From Massilia sp. (GTDB lineage: Bacteria; Pseudomonadota; Gammaproteobacteria; Burkholderiales; Burkholderiaceae_D), in contig JANYGW010000244.1 in the NCBI GenBank assembly GCA_025359245.1, positions 1 to 59,721 on the forward strand: a stretch of DNA of 59,721 bases, given 5' to 3'. Each line of letters opens with the position of its first letter. Within the stretch, counting starts at the first letter, position 1. This document shows positions 43,328 through 53,496 of the stretch, one piece after another. The position numbers were made by a program, and so were the translations under genes. Under the pieces are notes generated by a model that searched no databases, was not told where the DNA came from, and saw nothing but the letters and a program-made list of their open reading frames with translations.

Positions 43328-44416
43328 TCAGTCGTTCTTGATGACGATGCTAGGGAACTTGCTGGTCATGTCCTTGGCTTTTTCAGCGATCTTGACCGCC
43401 ACCTTGCGCGCAATGGCTTTATAGATCTGCGCCACCGCGCCGTCCGGATCGGCCACCACGCTTGGCGTGCCCGAATCGGTCTGCTCGCGGATCGACATGG
43501 TCAGCGGCAAGGCACCGAGGAACTCGGCGCCGAAGTCGGCGCACATTTTCTCGCCGCCGCCATGGCCGAAGATCGCTTCGGTGTGGCCGCAGTTCGAACA
43601 GATGTGGGTACTCATGTTTTCCACCACGCCGAGAATCGGAATACCGACTTTCTCGAACATCTTCAAGCCCTTGCGCGCGTCCAGCAGCGCGATGTCCTGC
43701 GGCGTGGTGACGATCACGGCGCCCGTGACCGGCACTTTTTGCGACAAGGTCAGCTGGATGTCGCCGGTGCCGGGCGGCATGTCGACGATCAGGTAATCGA
43801 GGTCGCGCCAGTTGGTTTGCTCGAGCAGCTGCGTCAGCGCCTGGGTCACCATCGGGCCGCGCCACACCATCGGCTCGTCCGGATCGATCATGAAGCCGAT
43901 CGACGACACTTGCAGGCCGGGGTTCTCGAGCGGCTCCATGGTCTTGCCGTCGGTCGTTTCCGGGCGCCCGCTGATGCCCAGCATCATCGGCTGCGACGGG
44001 CCATAAATATCGGCGTCGAGGATGCCGACGCTGGCGCCTTCGGCCGCCAGGGCCAGCGCCAGATTGACCGCCGTGGTCGACTTGCCGACGCCGCCCTTGC
44101 CGGATGCGACCGCAATGATGTTCTTCACGTTCGGCATGATCTTCAGGCCGCGCTGCACCGTGTGCGAAATGATCTTGGAGTACACATTGGCGCTGACCTT
44201 GCCCGCGCCCGGCAGCGCCTGCAGCGCCGCGACCACGCTGGCGCGCACGGCGTCGAACTGGCTCTTGGCCGGATAGCCCAGCTCGACGTCGAGCGCGATG
44301 TCGGCGCCGTCGAGCTTGATATTCTTGATGGACTTGGTGCTAACGTAGTCTTTTTGGGTGTTCGGGTCGATGACGGCTGTCAGCGCCGCCTTGATGTCTT
44401 CTACTGTGATGCTCAT
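43328..44416 (-). CDS. apbC: Fe-S cluster carrier ATPase ApbC/Mrp
   Basis: 362 residues, a P-loop ATPase that carries Fe-S clusters to target proteins. The N-terminal MIP18/DUF59-like domain (1-85) is followed by the deviant Walker A GKGGVGKST (106-114), DADIYGPSQP and DMPPGTGD. The cluster-binding CSNC pair is at 273-276, close to the C-terminal third. The gene diverges from metG, a common arrangement in Beta- and Gammaproteobacteria. Confidence 0.95.
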   Translation of the reverse strand: MSITVEDIKAALTAVIDPNTQKDYVSTKSIKNIKLDGADIALDVELGYPAKSQFDAVRASVVAALQALPGAGKVSANVYSKIISHTVQRGLKIMPNVKNIIAVASGKGGVGKSTTAVNLALALAAEGASVGILDADIYGPSQPMMLGISGRPETTDGKTMEPLENPGLQVSSIGFMIDPDEPMVWRGPMVTQALTQLLEQTNWRDLDYLIVDMPPGTGDIQLTLSQKVPVTGAVIVTTPQDIALLDARKGLKMFEKVGIPILGVVENMSTHICSNCGHTEAIFGHGGGEKMCADFGAEFLGALPLTMSIREQTDSGTPSVVADPDGAVAQIYKAIARKVAVKIAEKAKDMTSKFPSIVIKND

Positions 44417-44564
44417 GAAAATCTCCGTATGTGATGCCGAAGTTTAGCGCAAAACGCCACGATTCTCCTTGTAAGAAGCGCAAAGCTGCCTAATGGCCAC
44501 TGCGCACGGTCGCCAAGCACTGGTAAAATGCCCTACTCTCAACTAATTCTCACCACATCAGACC

Positions 44565-46676
44565 ATGACCCGCAAGCTGTTCGTCACCACCGCCCTGCCA
44601 TACGCCAACGCAGCCTTCCACATCGGCCACATGATGGAATACATCCAGGCCGATATCTGGGTGCGTTTTCAGCGAATGCAAAAGGATGCGGACGGCCAGC
44701 GCGAGGTGCATTTCGTCTGCGCCGACGATACCCACGGCACGCCGATCATGATCGCGGCCGAAAAGGAAGGCATCACGCCGCAGGAATTCGTGGCCAAGAT
44801 CGCCGCCGGACGCCAGCAGTACCTGGACGGCTTCCACATCGCCTTCGATAACTGGTATTCGACCGATTCGCCGGAAAACGTCGAACTGTCGCAGGGCATC
44901 TACCGCAAGCTGAAGGAAACCGGCCTGATCGTCACCAAGACGGTCGACCGCTTCTTCGATCCGGTCAAGGGCATGTTCCTGGCCGACCGCAACATCAAGG
45001 GCGAGTGCCCGAAATGCGGCGCCAAGGACCAGTACGGCGACAATTGCGAAGTGTGCGGTGCAGCCTACCAGCCGACCGAACTGGTGAACCCGTTCTCGGT
45101 GTTTACCGGCTCGACCCCGATCATGAAGCCGTCCGAGCAGTATTTCTTCGCGCTGTCGGACCCGCGCTGCTACACCTTCCTCAAGGAATGGCTGAACACG
45201 CCCGGCCGCCTGCAGTCGGAAATGGTCAACAAGGTCTCCGAGTGGCTCGGCGAAGCGGGCGAAAAGCTGGCCGACTGGGATATTTCGCGCGATGCGCCCT
45301 ACTTCGGCATTCCGATTCCCGATGCGCCGGGCAAGTTCTTCTATGTCTGGCTGGACGCGCCGGTCGGCTACCTGGCCTCGCTGAAGAATTATTGCAGCAA
45401 GAAAGGCATGGACTTCAACGCCCTCTTGAACGATCCGGGCACGGAACAGGTGCACTTCATCGGCAAGGACATCGTGTCCTTCCACCTGCTGTTCTGGCCC
45501 GCGATGCTGAACTTTGCCCAGCACCCGATCATCGACAAGCTGAAGGTCCATGTGCACGGCCACCTGACCGTGAACAACGAAAAAATGTCCAAGTCGCGCG
45601 GCACCGGCATCTCGCCGCTGCGCTACCTGGACCTGAAGATGAATCCGGAGTGGCTGCGCTACTACATCGCCTTCAAGCTCAATTCGAAGGTCGAAGATCT
45701 CGACTTCAACGGCGAGGACTTCGTCGCGCGCGTCAACAGCGACTTGATCGGCAAGTACGTCAACATTGCCAGCCGCTGCGCCGGTTTCATCGCCAAGAAA
45801 TTCGACGGCAAGCTGGCCGGCACGCTCACGCCGAAAGCGCAGCAGTGGATCAGCCGCGCGCTGACGGTCGACGGCGCCGAGCGCCAGGCCAGCATCGCCC
45901 ACAACTTCGAGCACCGTGAATTCGGCAAGGCGCTGCGCGAAATCATGGAGATCGCCGACATCACCAACCAGTACGTCGACGAAAACAAGCCGTGGATCCT
46001 GGCCAAGGATCCGGAAAAAAGCGCCGAACTGCACGACGTCTGCACCACCGCGCTGATCCTGTTCCGCCAGTTGACGATCCTGCTCTCGCCGGCGCTGCCG
46101 CAAGTGGCGGCGCGCGTGGCCGAGATGCTGGGCGACGCCGACCTGTCGTGGCGCGACACTAGCGGCGAAGCCGTCTACGAATCGATGCTGGACCGCACCA
46201 TCGGCGCCTACAGCCACCTGATGACGCGAGTCGACGCCAAGATGGTCGAGGACCTGTTCGACAAACCAGCCGTGGCCGCTCCGGTGGCGGTCGCTGAAGT
46301 GCCAGCAGCATCGGATATCGAGCCACTGGCACCGGAGATCAAGATCGACGACTTCAACAAGATCGACCTGCGCATCGCCAAGATCGTCAATTGCGAACAG
46401 GTGGACGGCTCCGACAAGCTGCTGCGCCTGACCTTGGACGTCGGTGAAGGCCGCTTGCGCAACGTCCTCTCGGGCATCAAATCGGCCTACACGCCCGATC
46501 AGCTGATCGGCAAACTGACCGTGCTGGTGGCCAACCTGGCGCCGCGCAAAATGGGCAAGTTCGGCGTCTCCGAAGGCATGGTGCTGTGCGCCTCGGCGGC
46601 CGACGAGCAAGCCAATCCCGGCCTGTACGTGCTCGAACCATTCCCGGGCGCGACGCCAGGAATGCGGATCCGCTAA
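44565..46676 (+). CDS. metG: Methionine-tRNA ligase
   Basis: 703 residues, full length. Class I signature HIGH at 19-22 ([11 protein letters not shown]) and KMSKS at 340-344. The zinc knuckle has CPKCGAKDQ and CEVCGAAY (two Cys pairs, the E. coli-like form). The anticodon-binding helical domain follows, then a C-terminal Trbp111/EMAP-type tRNA-binding domain (about 595-703, [15 protein letters not shown]) that makes the enzyme a dimer. The promoter region between it and apbC has TAAAAT near 44523. Confidence 0.97.
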   Translation: MTRKLFVTTALPYANAAFHIGHMMEYIQADIWVRFQRMQKDADGQREVHFVCADDTHGTPIMIAAEKEGITPQEFVAKIAAGRQQYLDGFHIAFDNWYSTDSPENVELSQGIYRKLKETGLIVTKTVDRFFDPVKGMFLADRNIKGECPKCGAKDQYGDNCEVCGAAYQPTELVNPFSVFTGSTPIMKPSEQYFFALSDPRCYTFLKEWLNTPGRLQSEMVNKVSEWLGEAGEKLADWDISRDAPYFGIPIPDAPGKFFYVWLDAPVGYLASLKNYCSKKGMDFNALLNDPGTEQVHFIGKDIVSFHLLFWPAMLNFAQHPIIDKLKVHVHGHLTVNNEKMSKSRGTGISPLRYLDLKMNPEWLRYYIAFKLNSKVEDLDFNGEDFVARVNSDLIGKYVNIASRCAGFIAKKFDGKLAGTLTPKAQQWISRALTVDGAERQASIAHNFEHREFGKALREIMEIADITNQYVDENKPWILAKDPEKSAELHDVCTTALILFRQLTILLSPALPQVAARVAEMLGDADLSWRDTSGEAVYESMLDRTIGAYSHLMTRVDAKMVEDLFDKPAVAAPVAVAEVPAASDIEPLAPEIKIDDFNKIDLRIAKIVNCEQVDGSDKLLRLTLDVGEGRLRNVLSGIKSAYTPDQLIGKLTVLVANLAPRKMGKFGVSEGMVLCASAADEQANPGLYVLEPFPGATPGMRIR

Positions 46677-46685
46677 GGCCAGACC

Positions 46686-47165
46686 ATGAGCATCGTGGTA
46701 CGCGCGGCAACCGACGAGGATGCCCAACTGATCGCCGACCTGACGCGCGCCGCGTGGGCCGGCAAGGTCAACCCGACCTCCAGCGGCCACCGCGAAAGCG
46801 CGGCCCACGTGTCGGACCACCTGCGCGGCGGCGGCGGCTTCATCCTGATGCTCGACGGCGAACCGGTCGGCTCGGTGCGCTGGGGTCCGCACGACCATGA
46901 CCCGGACATCTGGGAAATCCTGCGCATGGGCGTGCTGCCCCATTGCCGCGGCAGCAAGCTGTCGCAGCACCTGCTCGAAGCGGTGATCCACCACGGGCTC
47001 GAATGCAATGCCCAGGAATTGCGGCTGGCGGTGCGCGGCGACCAGCGCAAGCTGCTGGACTACTATGCGGCCTTCGAATTTGAACTGGCCGAGGAGCTCG
47101 AATATTCGCACGCCAACCCGGCCGAACCGGCACCGATGGTGATGCGGCGCTTCCTGCAAGACTAA
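46686..47165 (+). CDS. GNAT-family N-acetyltransferase
   Basis: 159 residues. The GNAT fold is visible: GGFILMLDGEPVGSVRW (strands 3-4) and the acetyl-CoA loop region EILRMGVLPHCRGSKLSQHLLEAV (R/Q-x-x-G/A type). The C-terminal YYAAFEFELAEELEY is typical too. Substrate unknown. It follows metG by 9 bases, so it is probably co-transcribed. Confidence 0.85.
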   Translation: MSIVVRAATDEDAQLIADLTRAAWAGKVNPTSSGHRESAAHVSDHLRGGGGFILMLDGEPVGSVRWGPHDHDPDIWEILRMGVLPHCRGSKLSQHLLEAVIHHGLECNAQELRLAVRGDQRKLLDYYAAFEFELAEELEYSHANPAEPAPMVMRRFLQD

Positions 47166-47191
47166 TCGTTTCAGTGGGATCAGGCGGGCGC

Positions 47192-47197
47192 TATAAT
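47192..47197 (+). promoter_or_regulatory. Consensus -10 box upstream of the FabMG-like gene
   Basis: Perfect TATAAT in GCTATAATGGCGCG, 80 bases before the next start. The -35 at the expected distance is weak. Confidence 0.5.
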
Positions 47198-47276
47198 GGC
47201 GCGTTTGATAAGAATAAGACAGAACAACAACACGGGCCAGACACCCGCTTCCTTTACCTTTTGAGTGGCAGCTACC

Positions 47277-48596
47277 ATGACCAAATTCAACTCCCTGAGG
47301 CACGTTCCGCAATCGTCCCTGTTCCGCAAAGGCGACGTATTCGTCCTGTTCGGCGAACTGTTCGGCCGCGGCTACGCGAATGGCCTGATCGATGAAGCGC
47401 GCGCTGCCGGCATGACCATCGTCGGCATCACCGTCGGCCGGCGCGACGACAACAATGTGCTGCGCGCGCTGGACGAGGCCGAACTGGCCGAAGCCGAAGC
47501 CAAGCTGGGCGGACGCATCATCAACGTGCCGATGATGGCCGGCTTCGACCTCGACGCCCCGCCGGGCGAACAGAACCCGACCGAAATGCTGGCCGGCGTG
47601 ACCCTCAAGGGCTGGCAGGAAGACAAGCTGGACTGGGCCAAGATCGACGCCTGCCGCGCGGTCGGCGTGCGCCGCTTTGCCGACTCGGCGGCCCAGGTCA
47701 TGGGCGAAATCGACAAGCTGATCCCGGACGGCAGCAATGTGTTCTTCGCCCACACGATGGCCGGCGGGATTCCCCGCATCAAGGCCTTCCTGGCGATCGC
47801 CAACCGCATCTACAAAGGCCGCGGCGAACGCTTCATGTCCTCGCGCGCGCTGCTCGACAGCGACCTGGGCAAGCTGATCCTGATGAACTTCGACGAAGTC
47901 ACCGCCAACACCTTGGGCCATTTGATCACGTCGAGCGCGGCCATCCGCGAGCGCATCAAGGCCACCGGCGGCACCGTGCGCTACACGGCCTACGGCTACC
48001 ACGGCACCGAAATCCTGATCGACGGCCAGTACCAGTGGCAGACCTACACCAACTACACCCAGGGCTACGCCAAGATGCGCCTGGAAAGCGTGGCCTCGGC
48101 CGCGTGGGCGCAAGGGGTCAACGCGACCGTGTTCAACTGCCCGGAAATCCGCACCAACTCGTCCGACATTTTCGTCGGCGTCGAGCTGTCGCTGTTCCCG
48201 CTGCTGACCGCGCTCAAGCGCGAAGGCGGCGCCAAGTGGGCCGCGCAGCAATGGGCAGCCTGCGAGGCACTGCTGCAGGACGGCACCAGCCTGCAGTCCA
48301 TCATCGACACGATCGAAGCCTACAACAACGACCCGACGTCCGAAAGCTTCCGCAACTTCGACGCCTGGCCGATGGACAACACGCCGGCCCTGGCCGACAT
48401 CATGATCGGCACCTCCGAAGACATCACCAAGCTGCACAAGGACCGCAAGGCGCTGATCACCGACCACCTGAGCGCGCTGGTGCTCGAGGGCGCCGGACCG
48501 CTGATGTTCCACGGCGCCGCCGAACAGATCGGTCCGGTGCTGTGGCTGAACCACGACATCATCGCGCTCAAGCTCAACGCGCTGCACCCGGATTAA
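47277..48596 (+). CDS. FabMG-like enoyl-ACP reductase family protein
   Basis: 439 residues, soluble. The N-terminus FRKGDVFVLFGELFGRGYANGLIDEARAAGMTIVGITVGRR reads as a Rossmann-type nucleotide fold. A helical C-terminal half includes GAGPLMFHGAAEQIGPVLW and the repeated Asn/Asp pairs NNDPT, NFDAWPMDN. I associate this sequence pattern with the FabMG group of enoyl-ACP reductases described from metagenomic selection, but recall is moderate. If correct, it performs the last step of fatty-acid elongation alongside or instead of FabI. The ATG at 47277 is chosen; a GTG at 47265 is also in frame. Confidence 0.55.
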   Translation: MTKFNSLRHVPQSSLFRKGDVFVLFGELFGRGYANGLIDEARAAGMTIVGITVGRRDDNNVLRALDEAELAEAEAKLGGRIINVPMMAGFDLDAPPGEQNPTEMLAGVTLKGWQEDKLDWAKIDACRAVGVRRFADSAAQVMGEIDKLIPDGSNVFFAHTMAGGIPRIKAFLAIANRIYKGRGERFMSSRALLDSDLGKLILMNFDEVTANTLGHLITSSAAIRERIKATGGTVRYTAYGYHGTEILIDGQYQWQTYTNYTQGYAKMRLESVASAAWAQGVNATVFNCPEIRTNSSDIFVGVELSLFPLLTALKREGGAKWAAQQWAACEALLQDGTSLQSIIDTIEAYNNDPTSESFRNFDAWPMDNTPALADIMIGTSEDITKLHKDRKALITDHLSALVLEGAGPLMFHGAAEQIGPVLWLNHDIIALKLNALHPD

Positions 48597-48673
48597 TCCG
48601 ACGCGCGGGGCGGAAACGGAGCAAGTTTCCGCCCTGCTGTAAAATAGCCCTGTCCGTCACCAGATACCACATT

Positions 48674-48883
48674 ATGAAACTGTCCAAACAATATTCGATG
48701 TACCAATCCGAGCACACCAAGTTCATCGCCGAACTCAAGGCGAAGAACCCGGGCATCGAACAAGGCCAGCGCGAAGGCCGCGCCCTGCTGTGGGACAAGG
48801 CCCCCACCCTGCTGTCGGACCAGGACCGCAACGCCGAATCGCGCGTCAGGCAGCAAGCGTACGTGTACCAGAACAAGCTCTGA
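48674..48883 (+). CDS. DUF3460 family protein
   Basis: 69 residues: MKLSKQYSMYQSEHTKFIAE, then LKAKNPGIEQGQREGRALLWDK and QQAYVYQNKL. This is the full DUF3460 pattern, a small soluble protein restricted to Betaproteobacteria, usually upstream of scpA or panC as here. Function unknown. A TAAAAT -10 box lies about 35 bases upstream. The gap to scpA is 17 bases. Confidence 0.9.
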   Translation: MKLSKQYSMYQSEHTKFIAELKAKNPGIEQGQREGRALLWDKAPTLLSDQDRNAESRVRQQAYVYQNKL

Positions 48884-48900
48884 CCGTTCAAGGCGAGACC

Positions 48901-49767
48901 ATGTTGCCAGACGAGGCGGCGACGGAGTCGGTCGCCGTGGAGCAGGATGTGGCGGCCGCTGAAATAGCGCCGGTCGATGCGGTGGCCGATCCGGCCGTGC
49001 TGGCCCGCCTGTACGGCGCGCCGCTGCTGCGCATGCCGACCGATTTGTTCATCCCGCCCGACGCGCTGGAAATCTTCCTCGACGCCTTCGAAGGTCCGCT
49101 CGACCTGCTGCTCTACCTGATCCGCAAGCAAAACTTCAACATCCTCGACATCCCGATGGCGCAGGTCACCCTGCAATACCTGAAATATGTCGACCAGATC
49201 CGCCTGCACAACCTCGAACTGGCCGCCGAATACCTGTTGATGGCGGCCATGCTGATCGAGATTAAATCACGCATGCTGCTGCCGCAGCGCAAAAGCGACG
49301 ACGACGAAGCGGGCGACCCGCGCGCCGAACTGGTGCGCCGGCTGCTTGAATACGAACAGATCAAGGTCGCCGCCTACGACCTGAACGCCGTGCCGCAGCT
49401 GGAGCGCGACTTCGTGCGCCCGCAACTGTTCATCGAACAAAGCAACGTGCCGAACTGGCCCGAGGTCGACGCCGGCGACTTGCAGCGCGCCTGGCTCGAC
49501 GTGCTCAAGCGCGCCACCCTGACCCAGCACCACAAGATCAGCCGCGCCGAACTGTCGGTGCGCGAACACATGACGGCCATCCTGCGCCAGCTGCAATCGA
49601 CGCGCTTCGTCGAATTTGGCGACCTGTTCCACGGCCAGGGCGGCGTGCCGATCGTGGTCGTGCACTTCGTCGCGATGCTCGAACTGGCCAAGGAAACGCT
49701 GATCGAAATCACGCAGGCCGAACCGTTCGCGCCGATCTACGTGCGCCTGGCCTATACCCCCGCTTAA
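48901..49767 (+). CDS. scpA: Segregation and condensation protein ScpA
   Basis: 288 residues, the kleisin subunit that bridges SMC heads in chromosome condensation. The core motif FEGPLDLLLYLIRKQNFNILDIPM is textbook, followed by AAEYLLMAAMLIEIKSRMLLP. The winged-helix C-terminus (FVEFGDLFHG...VHFVAMLELAKE) binds the SMC cap. A 50-residue acidic N-terminal extension is common in Burkholderiales. ScpB is not adjacent; panC follows by 21 bases. Confidence 0.95.
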   Translation: MLPDEAATESVAVEQDVAAAEIAPVDAVADPAVLARLYGAPLLRMPTDLFIPPDALEIFLDAFEGPLDLLLYLIRKQNFNILDIPMAQVTLQYLKYVDQIRLHNLELAAEYLLMAAMLIEIKSRMLLPQRKSDDDEAGDPRAELVRRLLEYEQIKVAAYDLNAVPQLERDFVRPQLFIEQSNVPNWPEVDAGDLQRAWLDVLKRATLTQHHKISRAELSVREHMTAILRQLQSTRFVEFGDLFHGQGGVPIVVVHFVAMLELAKETLIEITQAEPFAPIYVRLAYTPA

Positions 49768-49779
49768 TTACTTCTCTAG

Positions 49780-50628
<849 letters not shown>

Positions 50629-50640
50629 TGTTGCAGAATC

Positions 50641-50724
50641 GGGGTCAGACCTCAATTAATAAACATTTTTCAATTGAGGTCTGACCCCGATTAATAAACA
50701 TTTTTCAATTGAGGTCTGACCCCG
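50641..50724. repeat. Palindromic repeat with a perfect 35-bp tandem duplication
   Basis: GGGGTCAGACCTCAATT at 50641-50657 is the reverse complement of 50672-50688 and 50707-50723. The unit 50655-50689 is repeated exactly at 50690-50724, a 35-bp direct duplication containing one arm plus the AT-rich spacer. The element lies between the convergent panC and lacI genes and could also form a terminator-like hairpin. Same family as at 38250 and 59677. Confidence 0.9.
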
Positions 50725-50735
50725 ATTTGAAAACT

Positions 50736-51746
50736 TTAGGTGATGCGGCGCACCGATTCGCGCACCACCAGGCTCAGCGCCGGGATGTCGACCGCGCCGC
50801 CCGGCTGGCCCAGCATCGGCAGCAGCAGGTTGGCGATGCAGGTGCCCACTTCGTACAGCGGCTGGCGGATCGTCGTCAGCGGCGGCGTCGTGTACATCGA
50901 ACTGTGCAGGTCGTCGAAGCCGATGATCGAGATGTCGTCCGGCACCCGGATGCTGCGCCGGTACAGCGCCAGCCGCGCACCATACGCGGTCAGGTCGTTG
51001 CCGGCGAAGATGGCCGTGAAGCGCTGCTTCGATGCCAGCAACTGATCCACCGCCAGCAGCCCTCCCGATTCCTGGAAGTCCCCTTCCACCACCAGGTTCG
51101 GATCGAGCTCCAGCTTGTGGCGCGCCAGCGTGTCGCGATAGCCGGCCAGCCGCGCGCGCGCGTCTTCCTGGTCGCTGGGGCCGGCAATGAAGGCGATGCG
51201 CCGGTGCCCTTGCTCGATCAGCAGCTCCATCGCCGAACACGCGGCGGCGTAGTTATCCAGGCTGAATCCGATCGCGCGATCGCCTTCCAGCTTGCGCCCG
51301 AAGGCGACGATCGGCACCCGCTTCGAAAACTGCAATATCTGCGCGTCCGTCATGTTCCCGGTCAGGATCACCACGCCGTCCACGCGCCGCCCGATCAGCA
51401 GTTCGACCCGCTCGGCCTCTTCGTCCGCGTGCCAGTGGCCGCTCATGATCAGCAGCACATAGCCGGCCGCCTTCATCACGTCTTCGATGCCGGTCATGGT
51501 CTTGTTGAAGTAGCCGCTTTCGAGCGATTGCGTCAGCACGCCGATGGTGCGCGTGCTGCCCATCTTCAGGCTTTGCGCCAGCCGGTTCGGCTTGTAATTG
51601 AGCTCTTCGATGACGCGTTCGATCGTCTTGCGCTTGTCGTCGGCGACCTTGGCCGTGCCGTTGAGGAAGCGCGACACCGTCGCCGGTGACACTCCGGCCG
51701 CATCGGCGACTTCCTGCAAGGTGGTGCTGCTGCTGTCGTTCTTCAT
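50736..51746 (-). CDS. LacI-family transcriptional regulator of the beta-glucoside locus
   Basis: 336 residues. N-terminal helix-turn-helix (TLQEVADAAGVSPATVSRFL, about 9-28) with the hinge helix NRLAQSLK near 53-60 that inserts in the operator centre. Two periplasmic-binding-like lobes follow (TRTIGVLTQSLESGYFN, IGFDDLHSSMYTTPPLTTI). The effector is unknown; a sugar or sugar phosphate of the locus is likely. It is encoded 29 bases after the halogenase-like gene, same strand. The operators at 53414-53449 are its probable targets, so autoregulation is expected. Confidence 0.92.
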   Translation of the reverse strand: MKNDSSSTTLQEVADAAGVSPATVSRFLNGTAKVADDKRKTIERVIEELNYKPNRLAQSLKMGSTRTIGVLTQSLESGYFNKTMTGIEDVMKAAGYVLLIMSGHWHADEEAERVELLIGRRVDGVVILTGNMTDAQILQFSKRVPIVAFGRKLEGDRAIGFSLDNYAAACSAMELLIEQGHRRIAFIAGPSDQEDARARLAGYRDTLARHKLELDPNLVVEGDFQESGGLLAVDQLLASKQRFTAIFAGNDLTAYGARLALYRRSIRVPDDISIIGFDDLHSSMYTTPPLTTIRQPLYEVGTCIANLLLPMLGQPGGAVDIPALSLVVRESVRRIT

Positions 51747-51775
51747 CGTCTTTGGGCGTTTTGCGGTGGCAAGCA

Positions 51776-53329
51776 CTATAGCACCGCCCCCGCCGCGCGG
51801 GCACAGAAATGCGCGACCAGCGCCCGGTGCGACGGCAGGTCGGCCAGCGCGCGCAGCGACAGCGCGGCGATCGTCTCGAACTCGCGCTGCGCTTCGGCGT
51901 GGCGCGCCGGATCGGTGGCGCTGGCATGCAGCGCGGTCTGGAACTCCATCCCGTACAGCACATACTGCCAGCTCGAGGTCGGATACATCTCCAGGTCGCT
52001 GATGAAGTCGAGCCGGTGCGGCGCGCGCGCGCGCCACATCGCCAGCTTGGCCTGCAGCGAAGCGGGGATCGACGCCGGGTCGCGGTTGTCGATCCAGAAC
52101 TGCGCATCGGTGCGCTGCGACAGGCAGTAGTGCAGCTTGATGAAGTCGACCACCCGCGCATAGCGCTCGCGCATCAGGTGGTTGAACGTATCGGCCACCG
52201 GCTGGCACTGGCCGTTGAACGGAAACAGGAAGCCGATCAGGTAGGCCGCCGTTTCGATCATGCCGATGCCGGACGCTTCGAGCGGCTCCAAAAAGCCGCC
52301 CGCCAGCCCGACCGCGACGCAGTTCTTGACCCACGGCGTCTCGCGATAGCCGACCTGGAGCTTCAGGGCGCGCGCGGCCAGGCCGTCGGCGTCCTGGCCG
52401 ATGTGCTGGCGCAGCACCTGCTCGGCGCGTTCGTCGCTGGTATGCCGGCTCGAGTACACATAGCCGACCCCGCGCCGCTGCTGCAGGCCGATGTCCCAGG
52501 TCCAGCCGGCTTCGTGCGCGCTCGAGATCGTGTACGACGGGATCGGCGTATCGGCCTGCGGATACGGCACCTGGATCGCCAGCGCGCGGTCGACAAACAA
52601 GACGTCGTCGAGCGCGCGAAACGGCGCACCGAGCGCCGCGCCGATCAGCGTCGCGCGAAAGCCGGTGCAGTCGATGTACAGGTCGGCGCTGAAGCTGTGC
52701 TGTTCGCGCGTGTGCACGCTGGCGATGGCGCCGTCCTCGTCCAGCGCGACCCGTTCCACCGTGCCCAGCGCGTGCTGCACGCCGAGCGCGCGCCCGTGTT
52801 CGGCCAGCAGCGCGGCGAAGCGGCCGGCGTCGAAATGGTAGGCGTAATTCATCGGCCCCGTGAAGTCGGCGTCGCCGAAGCGCTTCGGCCCGCGCGCGGC
52901 ATCGGCCACGCGCTGCTGCATGGTGGCGGCGCGGGCGAACGGCACGCCGTCGCCGGCCAGTCCGCGCAGCCAGTAGGGCAGCAGTTCCGGCCCGCCCTGG
53001 CGCTGGCTCGGATGGCTGAACGGGTGCAGATAATGATCGGCGCCCGGCGCGCCGGGCGCGCGCACCCAGTCGTTGAAGCGGATGCCCTGCTTGAAAGTGG
53101 CCTGGCATGCGCGCACGAAGCGCGCCTCGTCCAGCCCGATCGCCGCCAGCGTGCCGCGGATCGACGGAAAGGTGCCCTCGCCCACGCCGATGATGCCGAT
53201 CTCGGGCGACTCGAGCAGCGTGACGCGCACCCCGGCCCCGGCCGCGCCCAGGGTCTTGGCCAGGAAGCAGGCGGTGAGCCAGCCGGCCGTCCCGCCGCCC
53301 ACGATCAACACGTTATGAAAACTTTTCAT
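51776..53329 (-). CDS. Tryptophan-halogenase-like flavoprotein
   Basis: 517 residues, related to flavin-dependent halogenases such as PrnA. The FAD motif GGGTAGWLTA is at 11-20 and the catalytic lysine candidate is Lys80 (ATFKQGIRFNDW). FLEPLEASGIG (346-356) holds the glutamate used in chlorination. The halogenase signature WxWxIP appears as WTWDIG at 277-282, so Pro is replaced by Gly. In many Proteobacteria such genes lie next to TonB receptors and LacI regulators, and some (BrvH-type) have been shown to halogenate indole. The physiological substrate in these loci is unclear. It diverges from the TonB receptor. Confidence 0.85.
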   Translation of the reverse strand: MKSFHNVLIVGGGTAGWLTACFLAKTLGAAGAGVRVTLLESPEIGIIGVGEGTFPSIRGTLAAIGLDEARFVRACQATFKQGIRFNDWVRAPGAPGADHYLHPFSHPSQRQGGPELLPYWLRGLAGDGVPFARAATMQQRVADAARGPKRFGDADFTGPMNYAYHFDAGRFAALLAEHGRALGVQHALGTVERVALDEDGAIASVHTREQHSFSADLYIDCTGFRATLIGAALGAPFRALDDVLFVDRALAIQVPYPQADTPIPSYTISSAHEAGWTWDIGLQQRRGVGYVYSSRHTSDERAEQVLRQHIGQDADGLAARALKLQVGYRETPWVKNCVAVGLAGGFLEPLEASGIGMIETAAYLIGFLFPFNGQCQPVADTFNHLMRERYARVVDFIKLHYCLSQRTDAQFWIDNRDPASIPASLQAKLAMWRARAPHRLDFISDLEMYPTSSWQYVLYGMEFQTALHASATDPARHAEAQREFETIAALSLRALADLPSHRALVAHFCARAAGAVL

Positions 53330-53384
53330 AAATTGGCCTCAATTTCGCTATTTTCGTCGTTTTCACGACATTTTGATATTTTGT

Positions 53385-53412
53385 TTGACTTTCACTGCCA
53401 ATGAAATATACC
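53385..53412 (+). promoter_or_regulatory. Promoter of the TonB receptor operon
   Basis: TTGACT (53385-53390) and TATACC (53407-53412) with a 16-base spacer, 84 bases before the receptor start. The two LacI-type operators begin immediately downstream of the -10, at the expected transcription start, an arrangement for repression. Confidence 0.55.
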
Positions 53413-53413
53413 A

Positions 53414-53427
53414 TGAAATCGGTTTCA
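53414..53427. promoter_or_regulatory. LacI-type operator O1
   Basis: TGAAATCGGTTTCA, a palindrome with arms TGAAA/TTTCA around a CG centre, the classical LacI/GalR-family operator form. It overlaps the expected transcription start. Confidence 0.75.
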
Positions 53428-53431
53428 AAAA

Positions 53432-53449
53432 CGTGAAATCGTTTTCACG
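53432..53449. promoter_or_regulatory. LacI-type operator O2
   Basis: CGTGAAATCGTTTTCACG, a near-perfect palindrome with 7-base arms. Its centre lies exactly 20 bp after that of O1, so two repressor dimers would bind near the same DNA face. Confidence 0.8.
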
Positions 53450-53496
53450 CCAAAACTACTATAAAAGCAATCACATTATTCCTTCTGGAGACACCG

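Noticed and set aside
44550-48587. 1345-codon minus-strand frame opposite metG, the GNAT gene and the FabMG-like gene
   Set aside because: Same reason: it crosses three well-supported genes and has no motif of its own.
53351-53368. Third LacI-type operator (TTTTCGTCGTTTTCACGA) near the halogenase start
   Set aside because: Only the right arm matches; the left arm lacks TGAAA, so it is at most a half-site.
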